The translations under genes and the position numbers were made by a program. DNA of 27,157 nucleotides from Synergistetes bacterium JGI 0000079-D21 (lineage in GTDB: Bacteria > Synergistota > Synergistia > Synergistales > 79-D21): assembly GCA_000402835.1 (NCBI GenBank), contig AQRZ01000050.1, forward strand, positions 10,134-37,290, written 5' to 3'. Shown piece by piece: positions 1 to 8,152 of the stretch. Under the pieces are notes generated by a model. It made no database searches. It saw only the letters and a program-made list of their open reading frames with translations, and had not been told where the DNA came from. Position 1 is the stretch's first letter, and each line of letters opens with the position of its first letter.

Positions 1-192
1 GTCGCTTTCAAGAAGGGCATACGCCTGCATTACCGTGGTCCTGCTGACATCCAGTTCCTCGGACAGCATCCGGGTTCCCGGCAGGCGGGTTCCCGGAGGA
101 AGCGCCCCGCTGGAGACGAGACGCCGCAAGTGCTCTGCGACCTGAAAATAGAGAGGAGTCCCGCCTTGACGGTGAATCGGGATTTCAAGCAA
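1..192 (-). CDS. GntR-family (MocR/PdxR-type) transcriptional regulator, N-terminal fragment
   Basis: The first 64 codons are visible; the gene runs off the left edge of the window. They encode a GntR-type winged-helix DNA-binding domain. The typical opening is PLYFQVAEHLRRLVSSG (residues 13-29), followed by LPPGTRLPGTRMLSEEL and the recognition-helix segment VSRTTVMQAYALLES (residues 49-63). The pattern 'G.rLP.tR.L...l.VSR.TV..AY' is typical of MocR/PdxR regulators, which carry a C-terminal aminotransferase-like PLP domain. That domain would lie outside the window, so the subfamily is inferred. I chose the TTG at 192-190 because a G-run (202-207 on the plus strand) lies about 9 bases upstream and because family members start just before this motif; no ATG is available. 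The gene is divergent from the HAD phosphatase gene, with 81 bases between the two starts. Confidence 0.8.
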   Translation of the reverse strand, partial: MLEIPIHRQGGTPLYFQVAEHLRRLVSSGALPPGTRLPGTRMLSEELDVSRTTVMQAYALLESD

Positions 193-273
193 GAGTTCGA
201 TCCCCCCGGTCCTCGTGGTGTATGCTACAGTTCTAGATTGTACCGAACTTTTAAGGAGAAAGGCGGAGGTCTT
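193..273. promoter_or_regulatory. Divergent promoter region between the GntR-type regulator and the HAD gene
   Basis: On the minus strand a good -10 hexamer, TACAAT, lies at 237-242, 45 bases before the regulator start, but no convincing -35 pairs with it. On the plus strand TATGCT at 221-226 is a possible -10 for the HAD gene. The two would overlap back to back. Regulators of this type often control themselves and a divergent neighbour. That is inference here; no clear operator repeat is visible. Confidence 0.35.
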
Positions 274-1170
274 TTGAATCACGCAAGCCTTACCCCCCAA
301 CTCGAAGAAGGGGACCTGCTGGTTTTTGACGTGGACGGCGTCCTGATCGACACGAGGCGTTCCTATCCCTCGGTCATCCGGGCGGCCATACAATGGGGAT
401 GGCGTAGAATGCTGGGACTGGAAGCGGACTGCACGGGGTTTGAATTGGAACACTTTCGGGTCAGCAAGAGGCATCCCGGCTTCAACGACGACTACGATAT
501 CGCCTGGGTGCTTCTTTCCGTCTCCGCGGCCCGTTCCAGGAAATCCGGAGACAGAAGACTATCCCGTTCCATGCCTTCCCCGGAGGAATGGGAATCGATC
601 CTGAAGGAGTTCCCCGCGGAAGGCGTCGTTTTTCAAACGATGGGCCGGTACGGGGATCCGGTCGGCCGAGATCGATTCCGGGCCTTGTGCGAGGAAATGT
701 ACCTGGGCGAACATTTTTTCGGAAGCGGAAGGCAGACGTCGCTGAAGAGGGGGCTCTGGCACCAGGAAAATCCCCTCCTGGACGTGCATTGGAGCGAACT
801 TCCCCTCCCCGTGGGCATCTATACGGGGAGGTTCCTTCCCGAACTCAGGCTCGCCCTGATTCGCCTGGGCTGGGAAGACTTTCCGCCGGATCGCGCGGTG
901 ACGCCAGAAACGGGAATCAGCAAGCCCTCGCCTGAGGGGTTCTCCCGTCTTTGTGAGGTGACTGGGACTCGCTTCCCGGTCTATTTCGGAGACACGGGAA
1001 GCGACAGGGAGAGTCTCAGGGGGTTCGGCAGGGGAATCTTCGTTGCGGTCGGAGGCCTGCTCCCGGAAGAAACCCTCCGTTTTGAAACCGTATCGGAGGC
1101 CCTTTTGAACCTCGGTTTCCTGAAGGGAAGGGTCAGTGGCGAGTCCGGCTCGACTGGATGCGCGAGATGA
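274..1170 (+). CDS. HAD-superfamily (subfamily IA) phosphatase, TIGR01548-like
   Basis: A 298-residue hydrolase of the haloacid dehalogenase superfamily. Motif I, VFDVDGVLIDT, lies near residue 17 and supplies the nucleophile Asp and acid/base Asp. Motif II is the YTGR segment near residue 188. A Lys lies in SKPSPEGF (motif III), and motif IV is VYFGDTGSDRES. The helical cap between motifs I and II, with a long insert containing an SYPSVIRAAI segment, resembles the uncharacterised TIGR01548 group; this is recognised from memory and not searched. The substrate is unknown but probably a small phosphorylated metabolite in the cytoplasm. The TTG start at 274 is preceded by GGAGG at 265-269. A longer frame reaches 130 but would run into the divergent regulator. 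The 3' end overlaps the convergent citC-like gene by 38 bases. Confidence 0.75.
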   Translation: MNHASLTPQLEEGDLLVFDVDGVLIDTRRSYPSVIRAAIQWGWRRMLGLEADCTGFELEHFRVSKRHPGFNDDYDIAWVLLSVSAARSRKSGDRRLSRSMPSPEEWESILKEFPAEGVVFQTMGRYGDPVGRDRFRALCEEMYLGEHFFGSGRQTSLKRGLWHQENPLLDVHWSELPLPVGIYTGRFLPELRLALIRLGWEDFPPDRAVTPETGISKPSPEGFSRLCEVTGTRFPVYFGDTGSDRESLRGFGRGIFVAVGGLLPEETLRFETVSEALLNLGFLKGRVSGESGSTGCAR

Positions 1171-2185
1171 TTTCGGCCGCCCCCGAGGAGTTGAGGTAAT
1201 TCCAGGTCACGTCTGGAACGAGACGGCGCACCCCAGCCCAGTCACTGCACCGAATCCTCTCCCGGACGGTGGACGCGGAAACGATCGTGCCGTCGTCCAG
1301 GGCATACCGCGGGATCTCGAAAAGTTCGACCCCCCGAGCGGGCAGGATGGACTTCATCGCTTCGTTGTAGGCCCCTGTGACTTCGCAGTAGGGTTCGGTT
1401 CCCACGAAACGGACCCGGAGGTCGAGTGCCGGGACGAAAAGGTTCGCGAAAAGGGTCACGTCCAGCTTCGCCTGGATCGCGGCCGTTTCTTCGGATCCCT
1501 TGTCTCTCAGGAAATAGGTGGGGAAAGTCGCGGGAGACACCGCGTAGGCCCCGCTTTTCAGGACGGTCACGTTCGCCAGGTCGGAGGTCCCTTCTCGAAC
1601 CAGGGCGTAGCGGTCCTTGAAAGGGAAAAGGGAAAGGTCGGCTTCCACGACGATGATGAAGAGCCGGTCGCAGGAAGAGGCGGCGCGTTCGATGAGGAAC
1701 CGGTGCCCCAGCGTGAAGGGATTGCAGTTTACGACAACCGCACCGTTTTTGCCCCCTACGGCACGATTCTCCTCGAGGTAGGCCCGGTACGCGTCAACTC
1801 CCGGCTCCCCCATCTCGAGGAGGACAACCGAACCCTCCACCCGGGCCAGTTCCCTGAACCCAAGGGCGGCGAAACGATCCGCCGATTCCGGCTTCGTGTA
1901 GACGAAGAGGCGCGTCATTCCGCGCTCCCTCGCGAACTCGACCAGCCTGGAAATCACGATGCCGGAAAGTCCGGCTTCCTGCCAGGAAGGATCCACGGCG
2001 ACCATCCGGATGACCTCGCCCTGGAGGCTTCCAGTCGCGATCAGCCGGCCTGCCGGATCCTTCACAAGAACGGTAATGTCCGGCTTCCCTTCGAAACGGA
2101 GCCCGTGATCGTCCAGGAACTTCCTGAGCCGTTTCTCTTCTCCGCTTGAAAGGTTACGGATCAACTCGATGTCGAATCCAAACAA
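1133..2185 (-). CDS. citC: [Citrate (pro-3S)-lyase] ligase (citrate lyase synthetase)
   Basis: A 350-residue protein with the CitC architecture. The N-terminal half (residues 1-130) is a GNAT-type acetyltransferase fold. The C-terminal half is a nucleotidyltransferase with the ATP-binding HxGH-type motif in NPFTLGHRFLIERA (about residues 155-168), followed by FPFKDRYALVREGT and a late SASTVR segment equivalent to the family's second nucleotide motif. CitC acetylates the prosthetic group of the citrate lyase acyl carrier subunit, using ATP and acetate (EC 6.2.1.22). The start is TTG at 2185, with AGGAGG 8 bases upstream, inside the last codons of the acyl-CoA synthetase (25-base overlap), so the two are translationally linked. 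The citrate lyase genes citD, citE and citF are not in the window, which is unusual for citC. Its real acceptor in this organism is therefore uncertain. Confidence 0.85.
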   Translation of the reverse strand: MFGFDIELIRNLSSGEEKRLRKFLDDHGLRFEGKPDITVLVKDPAGRLIATGSLQGEVIRMVAVDPSWQEAGLSGIVISRLVEFARERGMTRLFVYTKPESADRFAALGFRELARVEGSVVLLEMGEPGVDAYRAYLEENRAVGGKNGAVVVNCNPFTLGHRFLIERAASSCDRLFIIVVEADLSLFPFKDRYALVREGTSDLANVTVLKSGAYAVSPATFPTYFLRDKGSEETAAIQAKLDVTLFANLFVPALDLRVRFVGTEPYCEVTGAYNEAMKSILPARGVELFEIPRYALDDGTIVSASTVRERIRCSDWAGVRRLVPDVTWNYLNSSGAAEIISRIQSSRTRH

Positions 2186-3675
2186 ACCGTTTCCTCCTGC
2201 GCACGCTTTTTGAGCTCCCGGTTCAGGACTTTCCCGATGCTCGACTTCGGAAGTTCCTCGACGAATTCGACCATCCTCGGAACCTTGTAATGGGAAAGAC
2301 GTTCGCGGCAGAACGCAACCAGGTCCCTGGGGGTCGCCCGGCTTCCCGCCTGGAGCACGACATAGGCTTTCACCACTTCCCCCAGGGCCGGGTTGGGTAC
2401 CCCGATCACGGCGGCTTCCCTGACCGAGGGATGCTCCTGAAGCATGGACTCCACTTCCTGGGGATAGACGTTGAAGCCGCCCACGATGATGATGTCGCTG
2501 ACCCTGCCGACGATGGAAAGATACCCGTCCTCATCCATCCGGACCATGTCCCCGGTGTCGAGCCACCCGTCATGGATGCGGCTTTCGGTCAGGTCGGGAC
2601 GCCGGAAATAGCCGGGTGTCACGGAGGGGCCCTTCAGCCAGAGGGTGCCCTCCTGTCCCCGGGGGACCTCCATTCCTTCGGCGTCCAGGATGCGGGCCTG
2701 GTAACCCGGGAGGAGAGGTCCCACCGTGCCCGGCTTGTTCCTCGCATAGGAGGGGTTGACCGCCACAACGGGAGACGTTTCCGTCAGCCCGTATCCTTCA
2801 AGGACCGGAACACCAAGCAACTGCGCGGAACGCGAGGCGATCCTCGGAGGAAGGCGGTCCCCGCCCGAGATTAGGATGTGAAGTTCCTGCGGGGGGACAG
2901 CCCCGCGGGCGATCGCACCTTCGAGGAGCGCGACCATGGCCGGAACCGTGATGGCGACCGAAACACCGGCCGTCCTCATGACCTCCAGGGTAGCTTCCGC
3001 CGGCATGAAGTTGGGGACAAGGGCCTGACCCATCCCGGAAAGCATCGGCAGCATGCCGCAAACGGTGAAACCGAGGGTGTGGAAATTCGGCAGCGCGTTC
3101 AGGAAAACCTCGTTATCCCGAAGCTCGGTGAAATGGTGGAGGGACGCCTCGACATTGGCCCTGATGTTCCCGTGCGTGATGCAAACGGCCTTAGGGGAAC
3201 CCGTCGTCCCCGAGGTGAAAAAGATGACCGCGGTTTCCGGGGTTTCCGGAATCCCCTGGCGACCAGGCAGTTCCGGGATCGGCCCCTCGAGCGGGGTGAT
3301 GGCGCTTGGAACCCCGTTTTGTGCCAGCGCTTCCGCCAGGGGTTCGAATCCTTTACAGAGAATCGCCCCGAACACGTCCCCGTGGCGAGTGCAACGGAGG
3401 ATCTCCTTCTCGCCTGCCTGGACGTTTAGGGGAACCACCGTCCCTCCCAGCCTCCAGGCGGCAAGGCTCAGCGCCAAGTTGACCGGTGAATTGGGCAGGA
3501 GGAGAGCCAGCCTTTGCCCCTCCCGGAACCCGGATTGGGCAAGAGTCGTTTCGCACCCTTCCACCAGCTCCATTAAACAACTCCGGGACCACCAGGCTCC
3601 CCGCCACCAGATGGATCTCTGTCCCGGCGCCCCCTTGGCGAGGCTGACAAATGTCTCTTCCAGTCGTTCGTCCAA
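2161..3675 (-). CDS. AMP-forming acyl-CoA synthetase (long-chain fatty acid/acyl-CoA ligase family)
   Basis: A 504-residue member of the ANL adenylating superfamily. The P-loop-like A3 motif is FFTSGTTGSPKA (about residues 150-161). Motif A5 is YGLTETSP, A7 is WLDTGDM, A8 is the hinge GRVSDIIIVGGFNVYPQEVE, and A10, PKSSIGKVL, supplies the catalytic Lys near the C-terminus. It activates a carboxylate to acyl-AMP and then acyl-CoA in the cytoplasm; chain length cannot be read from the sequence. Full length, with no disrupted motif. The TTG start at 3675 has GGGGAGG 8 bases upstream and fits the family's N-terminus. It overlaps the citC gene downstream by 25 bases, so the two are cotranscribed. 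Other ANL functions, such as 2-succinylbenzoate or aryl acid ligases, cannot be excluded. Confidence 0.88.
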   Translation of the reverse strand: MDERLEETFVSLAKGAPGQRSIWWRGAWWSRSCLMELVEGCETTLAQSGFREGQRLALLLPNSPVNLALSLAAWRLGGTVVPLNVQAGEKEILRCTRHGDVFGAILCKGFEPLAEALAQNGVPSAITPLEGPIPELPGRQGIPETPETAVIFFTSGTTGSPKAVCITHGNIRANVEASLHHFTELRDNEVFLNALPNFHTLGFTVCGMLPMLSGMGQALVPNFMPAEATLEVMRTAGVSVAITVPAMVALLEGAIARGAVPPQELHILISGGDRLPPRIASRSAQLLGVPVLEGYGLTETSPVVAVNPSYARNKPGTVGPLLPGYQARILDAEGMEVPRGQEGTLWLKGPSVTPGYFRRPDLTESRIHDGWLDTGDMVRMDEDGYLSIVGRVSDIIIVGGFNVYPQEVESMLQEHPSVREAAVIGVPNPALGEVVKAYVVLQAGSRATPRDLVAFCRERLSHYKVPRMVEFVEELPKSSIGKVLNRELKKRAQEETVCLDSTSS

Positions 3676-3756
3676 TCCGAAATCCTCCCCAGTCGAGTCT
3701 TTTGTCCCGGCCCCATCCGCCGGCGGACGGAGTCTTTTCTTTCATAAAACCGTTAG

Positions 3757-3765
3757 ACTATAGCA
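3757..3765 (-). promoter_or_regulatory. Candidate extended -10 promoter for the acyl-CoA synthetase/citC pair
   Basis: On the minus strand TGC directly precedes TATAGT (3757-3762), an extended -10 arrangement. It overlaps the TAG stop of the upstream M20 gene at 3758-3760. No good -35 is seen, as is common for extended -10 promoters. A 12-base palindrome, TCCGCCGGCGGA, lies downstream in the leader at 3716-3727. Confidence 0.4.
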
Positions 3766-4975
3766 TACTCCCTTGGGAATCCCCGGGAAGAGTCAGGGCC
3801 ATGAACGCTTCCCAGGCAGCCACCAGGGAAAGGGCCTCCTCCGGGACCTGGTACCGCGCATGGTGAAGTCCGACCTCTTCTCCCGTCCCGATCAGCATCA
3901 GGCAGGAGGGGACCTCCAGGGAATAAAAGGAAAAATCTTCCCCCGACAGGAGCGGGCGATCAAGGATCCGAACCTGGTCCTTCCCGAAAAAGTCTTCCGC
4001 GCAGCCGAGAACGGCATTCGTCAACCCCGAATCGTTCTGGGTCTGGGGATAATTCTGGGTGTAGTCGAGGACGGCCGTTCCCCTGAAGGCCGAGGCAACC
4101 GCGGGGACAAGGCTTCCCAGGCGGTTTCTCAGGAAGTCCCGTACCCTCGTGTCGAAGGCCCGGAGAGTCCCCCACATATGCCCGGTTTCGGGAATGATGT
4201 TGTAGGCTTCGCCCGCTTCCACCTGGCCAAAGGAGATCACGGCGCTCTCCAGGGGATCCAGCTCGCGGCTGACCAGGCTTTGAACGGCAAGGACAATGTG
4301 GGCGCCGATGAGGATCGGATCGACGGTTACATGGGGAAGGGCGGCATGACCGCCCACACCCCGGATCTCTACGTGGATCCGGTCTGAAAGGGCCGTCATG
4401 ACGGAAGGACGCGTCATGAATGTACCGTAAGGGGTTTTGGGCCAAAGAAGGGGAGCCACCACCTGCCCCACGTTGAACCGCTGGATCAGGCCAGCCTGCA
4501 CAAGGGTTCTTGCGCCTCCCTTCCCCTCTTCAGCAGGTTGAAAAAGAAGGGCAACCGGGCGGTTCAGCTCGTCTTTTCTTTCCGAAAGAAGGACGGCAGC
4601 CCCCAGCAAGCTGGCCATATGGGCATCGTGGCCAGCGGCATGCATCACCCCGGGGATGCAGGAGGAAAAGGGCACACCGGTTTCTTCATCCAGCGCCAGG
4701 GCATCCATTTCGGCCCGGATCATCAGCGCCTTGCCGGGAAGATCCCCCCCGATAACCGCGACAACCGAGGTTGGACATCCGAATCCCTTGACGACCTCGA
4801 TCCCGTCGATCGCGGAAAGGTTTTCCACGATCCGGGCAGAGGTGACATTTTCCTCGAAAGCGAGCTCCGGGAACTGGTGGAATTCGCGCCTCCAGGCCAC
4901 CAGCTGGTCGGAGATCGCCTCCGCCGCTTCAAGAAGCTCGGGGCCGATCGGCCCTCTCGTTCCTGCTCCCGTCAT
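3758..4975 (-). CDS. M20-family amidohydrolase (IAA-amino acid/hippurate hydrolase-like), atypical metal site
   Basis: A 405-residue protein of the M20D amidohydrolase family, which hydrolyses N-acyl amino acids using two metal ions. The family frame is clear: WRREFHQFPELAFEE (residues 29-43), RAEMDAL (87-93), MHAAGHDAH (111-119), LLFQPAEEGKGGA (143-155), a GVGGHAALPHVTVDP dimerisation segment (206-220) and SGEDFSFY with GLHHARY near the end (344-375). Two residues differ from the norm. The Cys of MHACGHD is Ala114, and the His of the usual GLHVWP segment is Leu176 in APLLWP. Both positions are metal ligands in characterised members. His116, the Glu pair 149/150 and the C-terminal His pair remain. 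The ATG start at 4975 follows GAGGAGA. It lies 82 bases upstream of the acyl-CoA synthetase start and is probably in the same transcription unit. Confidence 0.87.
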   Translation of the reverse strand: MTGAGTRGPIGPELLEAAEAISDQLVAWRREFHQFPELAFEENVTSARIVENLSAIDGIEVVKGFGCPTSVVAVIGGDLPGKALMIRAEMDALALDEETGVPFSSCIPGVMHAAGHDAHMASLLGAAVLLSERKDELNRPVALLFQPAEEGKGGARTLVQAGLIQRFNVGQVVAPLLWPKTPYGTFMTRPSVMTALSDRIHVEIRGVGGHAALPHVTVDPILIGAHIVLAVQSLVSRELDPLESAVISFGQVEAGEAYNIIPETGHMWGTLRAFDTRVRDFLRNRLGSLVPAVASAFRGTAVLDYTQNYPQTQNDSGLTNAVLGCAEDFFGKDQVRILDRPLLSGEDFSFYSLEVPSCLMLIGTGEEVGLHHARYQVPEEALSLVAAWEAFMALTLPGDSQGSML

Positions 4976-5103
4976 TTTCCCTGTCTCCTCGAATCCGGCA
5001 TTCGGAAAGGGGCTTGCGCCACGTCATTCCTCCCGTTTTTCATCCTTGTTAGTGTATCATAGGTCTCAGCAGAAGAATCATGAAATGAAGGAGGTCGGTG
5101 CCG
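4976..5103. promoter_or_regulatory. Divergent intergenic region between the M20 gene and asnS
   Basis: This gap of about 130 bases must hold the promoters for the M20 gene (leftward) and asnS (rightward). On the plus strand TATCAT at 5054-5059 is a possible -10 for asnS, without a convincing -35. AAGGAGG at 5088-5094 is the asnS ribosome binding site. No T-box leader or terminator hairpin is visible before asnS. Confidence 0.35.
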
Positions 5104-6408
5104 TTGCCCGCACCATGGGTTATGATCCGAGATCTCCCTTCCTGGGTGGATCGGGAGGTTACCTTAAAAGGCTGGATGTACAACAAGAGAAGCTCCGGGA
5201 AGATCCACTTCCTCCAGGTTCGGGATGGTTCCGGGTTCATCCAGGCCGTCATGGTCAAGGGAGAAGTTCCGGACGAACAGTTCGCCGCGGCAAAAGGGCT
5301 TTGGCTGGAAGCATCGATCATTGTAACCGGGGTAGTTCGGAAGGACGAAAGGGCGCCCTCCGGGGTTGAGCTTTCCGTAACGGGTCTCGAGGTCGTCCAG
5401 AACCCCGTGGACGAGTATCCCATCGCGAAAAAGGAGCACGGGATCGATTTTCTGCTCGACCACCGACATCTCTGGATCCGCTCGGCAAGGCAGAAAGCGA
5501 TCCTGACGGTCCGGGAGAGGGTCATCTGGACCTGCCGGGAATACCTTCACAACAACGGCTTCCTCCTCGTGGACAGCCCCCTTTTGACCGGGGCCATCGG
5601 CGAAGGGGCGGACGGCCTGTTCGAAGTCGAGTATTTCGACCTCGGCAAAGCCTACCTGGCACAAACCGGACAGCTCTATGCAGAAGCCGCGGCGGCGGCT
5701 TTCGGAAAGGTCTATTGTTTCGGCCCGACATTCAGGGCGGAAAAATCAAAGACACGCCGCCACCTCACGGAATTCTGGATGATCGAACCGGAAGTCGCCT
5801 ATGCGGACCACAACGACAACATGGCCCTTCAGGAGGGGCTGGTCTGCGCCGTCGTGGAAGGGGTTCTTGCCCACTGCCGGAAGGAACTCGAACTCCTGGA
5901 GCGGGATGTTTCCGCACTCGAGAAGATCAAGCCGCCCTTTTACCACATCACCTATGACGATGCCGTTGCCCTGCTCCAAAGGCTCGGGAGCGACATCCCT
6001 TATGGTGACGACTTTGGGGGAGACGACGAAACCCTCCTCACAAAGCAGTTCGACAAACCGGTTTTCGTGGAGTGCTACCCCAAAAAGGTCAAGGCCTTCT
6101 ACATGAAGCAGCACCCGGAGAGGGAGGACCTTGTCCTTTGTGATGACCTGCTTGCCCCGGAAGGATACGGGGAAATCATCGGAGGTTCCCAGAGGGAGGA
6201 CAACCTGGACCTCCTCCTGAAGAGAATCCGAGAAGAGGGCCTGCCCGAATCCTCCTATGACTGGTACCTGGACCTTCGGCGGTACGGCTCGTTCCCCCAC
6301 AGCGGCTTCGGGATGGGAATCGAACGGGTCGTTTCCTGGATTTGCGGCCTCCAGCACATCCGCGAGGCGATCCCCTGGCCGAGGACGATCTACCGCCTGA
6401 ACCCGTAA
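5104..6408 (+). CDS. asnS: Asparagine--tRNA ligase
   Basis: A class IIb aminoacyl-tRNA synthetase that charges tRNA-Asn with asparagine. The N-terminal OB-fold anticodon-binding domain (about residues 1-110) contains LKGWMYNKRSSGKIHFLQVRD, of which the KGW and LQVRDGSG parts are diagnostic. The catalytic domain has motif 2 in GPTFRAEKSKTRRHLTEFW and EPEVA, and motif 3 in GFGMGIERVVSW near the C-terminus. The AEKS-TRRHLTEF signature marks AsnRS and not AspRS. The start is uncertain. GGAGG at 5090-5094 is 9 bases before the TTG at 5104, only 3 bases before the in-frame GTG at 5098, and far from the ATG at 5122; I prefer TTG. The PEP/pyruvate-binding gene follows 25 bases downstream on the same strand and is probably cotranscribed. 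Confidence 0.93.
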   Translation: MPAPWVMIRDLPSWVDREVTLKGWMYNKRSSGKIHFLQVRDGSGFIQAVMVKGEVPDEQFAAAKGLWLEASIIVTGVVRKDERAPSGVELSVTGLEVVQNPVDEYPIAKKEHGIDFLLDHRHLWIRSARQKAILTVRERVIWTCREYLHNNGFLLVDSPLLTGAIGEGADGLFEVEYFDLGKAYLAQTGQLYAEAAAAAFGKVYCFGPTFRAEKSKTRRHLTEFWMIEPEVAYADHNDNMALQEGLVCAVVEGVLAHCRKELELLERDVSALEKIKPPFYHITYDDAVALLQRLGSDIPYGDDFGGDDETLLTKQFDKPVFVECYPKKVKAFYMKQHPEREDLVLCDDLLAPEGYGEIIGGSQREDNLDLLLKRIREEGLPESSYDWYLDLRRYGSFPHSGFGMGIERVVSWICGLQHIREAIPWPRTIYRLNP

Positions 6409-6433
6409 AGCCTGACTGACAGGAGGGATGGGA

Positions 6434-8140
6434 ATGCCGGAAAGGGAATACCTCAGCTATTTTTCCCGGTTCGATGCCGAATCCGTCTACGCGGAAAGAG
6501 GATGGCTCATCGGCAAAGGCCCTGTCGGTGGGAAGGCAAAGGGCCTCGCTTTCGCCTATTTTGCCCTGAAGGATTCCCCCTTGCAGGAAGCCGTTTCGCT
6601 CCCACCCTCCACCCTCGTCGTCAGCACGGAGATTTTCCGGGACTTCATCCAGGACAACCGGATGGAATGGGTTTATTCCGAACCGGACACCGACCGGATC
6701 GATCTTGCCTTCTCGAAGGGGCGGCTCAGGGAGAGCTTCCTTGCCGACCTGGCCCGATCGATGGAAACGCTCGGGGATCGGCCGCTTGCGATCCGGTCGA
6801 GTTCCCTGCTCGAAGATTCGGTCCGTCTTTCCTTCGCGGGGAAATACGACACCTGTTTCTCCGCCAACACGGGAACCCCGGAAAGGCGCCTTCGCGAACT
6901 GCAGGACGGGATCCGGGCCGTCTGGGCTTCCCTTTTCAATCCGGCTCCCAGGGCCTACCGGAACAAACACGGTTTTCGAGACGAGGACGAAGCCATGGCT
7001 GTCCTGGTTCAGCCGATCATGGGAAAGGCCCACGGGCACCTTTATTACCCCGAGCTCGCGGGAGCCGCTTTTTCGAAGGTCTACCGGAGGCCCACCCCTC
7101 GCGTCCGAAAAGAAGACGGGCTCATGCGCATCTGCTTCGGGCTGGGGACGCGAACCGTCGATCGGGCGAAAGCCCGGGTCTTTTACCTGACCAACCCCAA
7201 TTTGCGCCCGGAAGGGAACCAGCCCGGGGAAATCGCCATGGCAAGCCAGGTCGATTTCGACTACATCGACCGGAACTTCGGATCCTTCATGACCGGATCC
7301 CTGCGCCAGTTCCTTCCTTACATCCTGAAACAGCACAAGTCCGTCCATTCCTTTGTCGAAATTTATACGGACAATCTTCTTTACTGGGCCGGCAGCCCGC
7401 TGAAACGATTTTCCAAGCCGATCTTTTCCTTCTCGGCCCTGCCCACCCGGCACCCCTACCTGTTCCAACTGATGAGGACCCTCCTGGCTCACCTGGAAAA
7501 ATCGACGGGATTCCCCGTGGATATCGAATTCACGTACGAAACCGAGACGCGGTAATTGTCCCTGATCCAGATGCGCCCGCTGGCGGCCTATTCCGAGATG
7601 GCAAAGGTGGAAATCCCGGAGGTCTCCGAAGACCGCCTGCTTCTGCGCGGTAACCGGATGGTCAGCAACGGGATCCTCGAAAAAGCCGAACACCTTGTGT
7701 ACGTTGACCCTGACCTGTACGGCACAGACGCCACGTTCTACGAAGTCGCCCGTGCCGTCGGGAACGCGAATGCCTCTCTCGCCGGAACCCGCTACGTCCT
7801 CGTCGGCCCGGGCCGTTGGGGCAGCACGAACCCCGACCTCGGCGTCCCCGTCAAGTACAACGAGATCTGCCATTGTGGATGCCTCGTGGAAGTGGGAATC
7901 CGGGAGAGCAATTTCACACCGGAACTTTCCTACGGCACCCATTTCTTCCTGGACCTGGACGTCGACGGAATCCTGTACCTGCCGGTCTTCGCCGGAGAAT
8001 CGGGGAACGTGTTCAACAAGGAGTGGTTCGACAACTCTCCCTACGAAAAGGGGCACCATCCTGCCGTTCGGATCTACCACGGCAATTTCGCGGTGTACAT
8101 GGACGGCGACTCCGAAATCGGCCAAGTCGTTTTAGTGTGA
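6434..8140 (+). pseudogene. PEP synthase/pyruvate phosphate dikinase-like PEP/pyruvate-binding protein, split by an in-frame TAA
   Basis: One continuous reading frame of 569 codons is broken by a single TAA at 7553-7555. The first part (6434-7552, 373 residues) matches the PEP/pyruvate-binding (ATP-grasp-like) domain: GPVGGKAKGLAFAY near residue 29, AIRSSSLLEDS near 117, then FAGKYDTCFSAN. The second part (from 7556) continues in frame with SLIQMRPLAAYSEM, the segment that normally closes this domain (usual pattern LLQ.RPL). It then carries GPGRWGSTNPDLGVPV and SYGTHFFLDLD, known from a group of large PEP/pyruvate-binding proteins. The swivelling phosphohistidine and PEP barrel domains of true PpsA are absent. 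The ATG at 6434 is 7 bases after GGAGG. The second half shows no other lesion. It could be a recent nonsense mutation, a sequencing error, or two polypeptides made by termination and restart at the adjacent TTG. Confidence 0.7.
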
Positions 8141-8152
8141 CCTTTTCCCGGA

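Noticed and set aside
1136..2149. Long plus-strand open frame opposite citC
   Set aside because: It is a high-GC shadow frame: its translation has no recognisable domain and citC on the other strand has full motifs. The same holds for the other long antisense frames opposite the dehydrogenase, kinase and aminotransferase genes.
4976..5103. T-box riboswitch before asnS
   Set aside because: The region is too short, and no T-box sequence or terminator/antiterminator pair is visible.
7553..7555. The in-frame stop of the PEP/pyruvate-binding gene as a recoded selenocysteine or pyrrolysine codon
   Set aside because: The codon is TAA. Selenocysteine uses UGA and pyrrolysine UAG, and the family has no Sec or Cys position here.
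6176..8125. 649-codon minus-strand open frame opposite asnS and the PEP/pyruvate-binding gene
   Set aside because: Low-complexity, charge-rich translation with no family pattern; the opposite strand encodes conserved proteins along its whole length.
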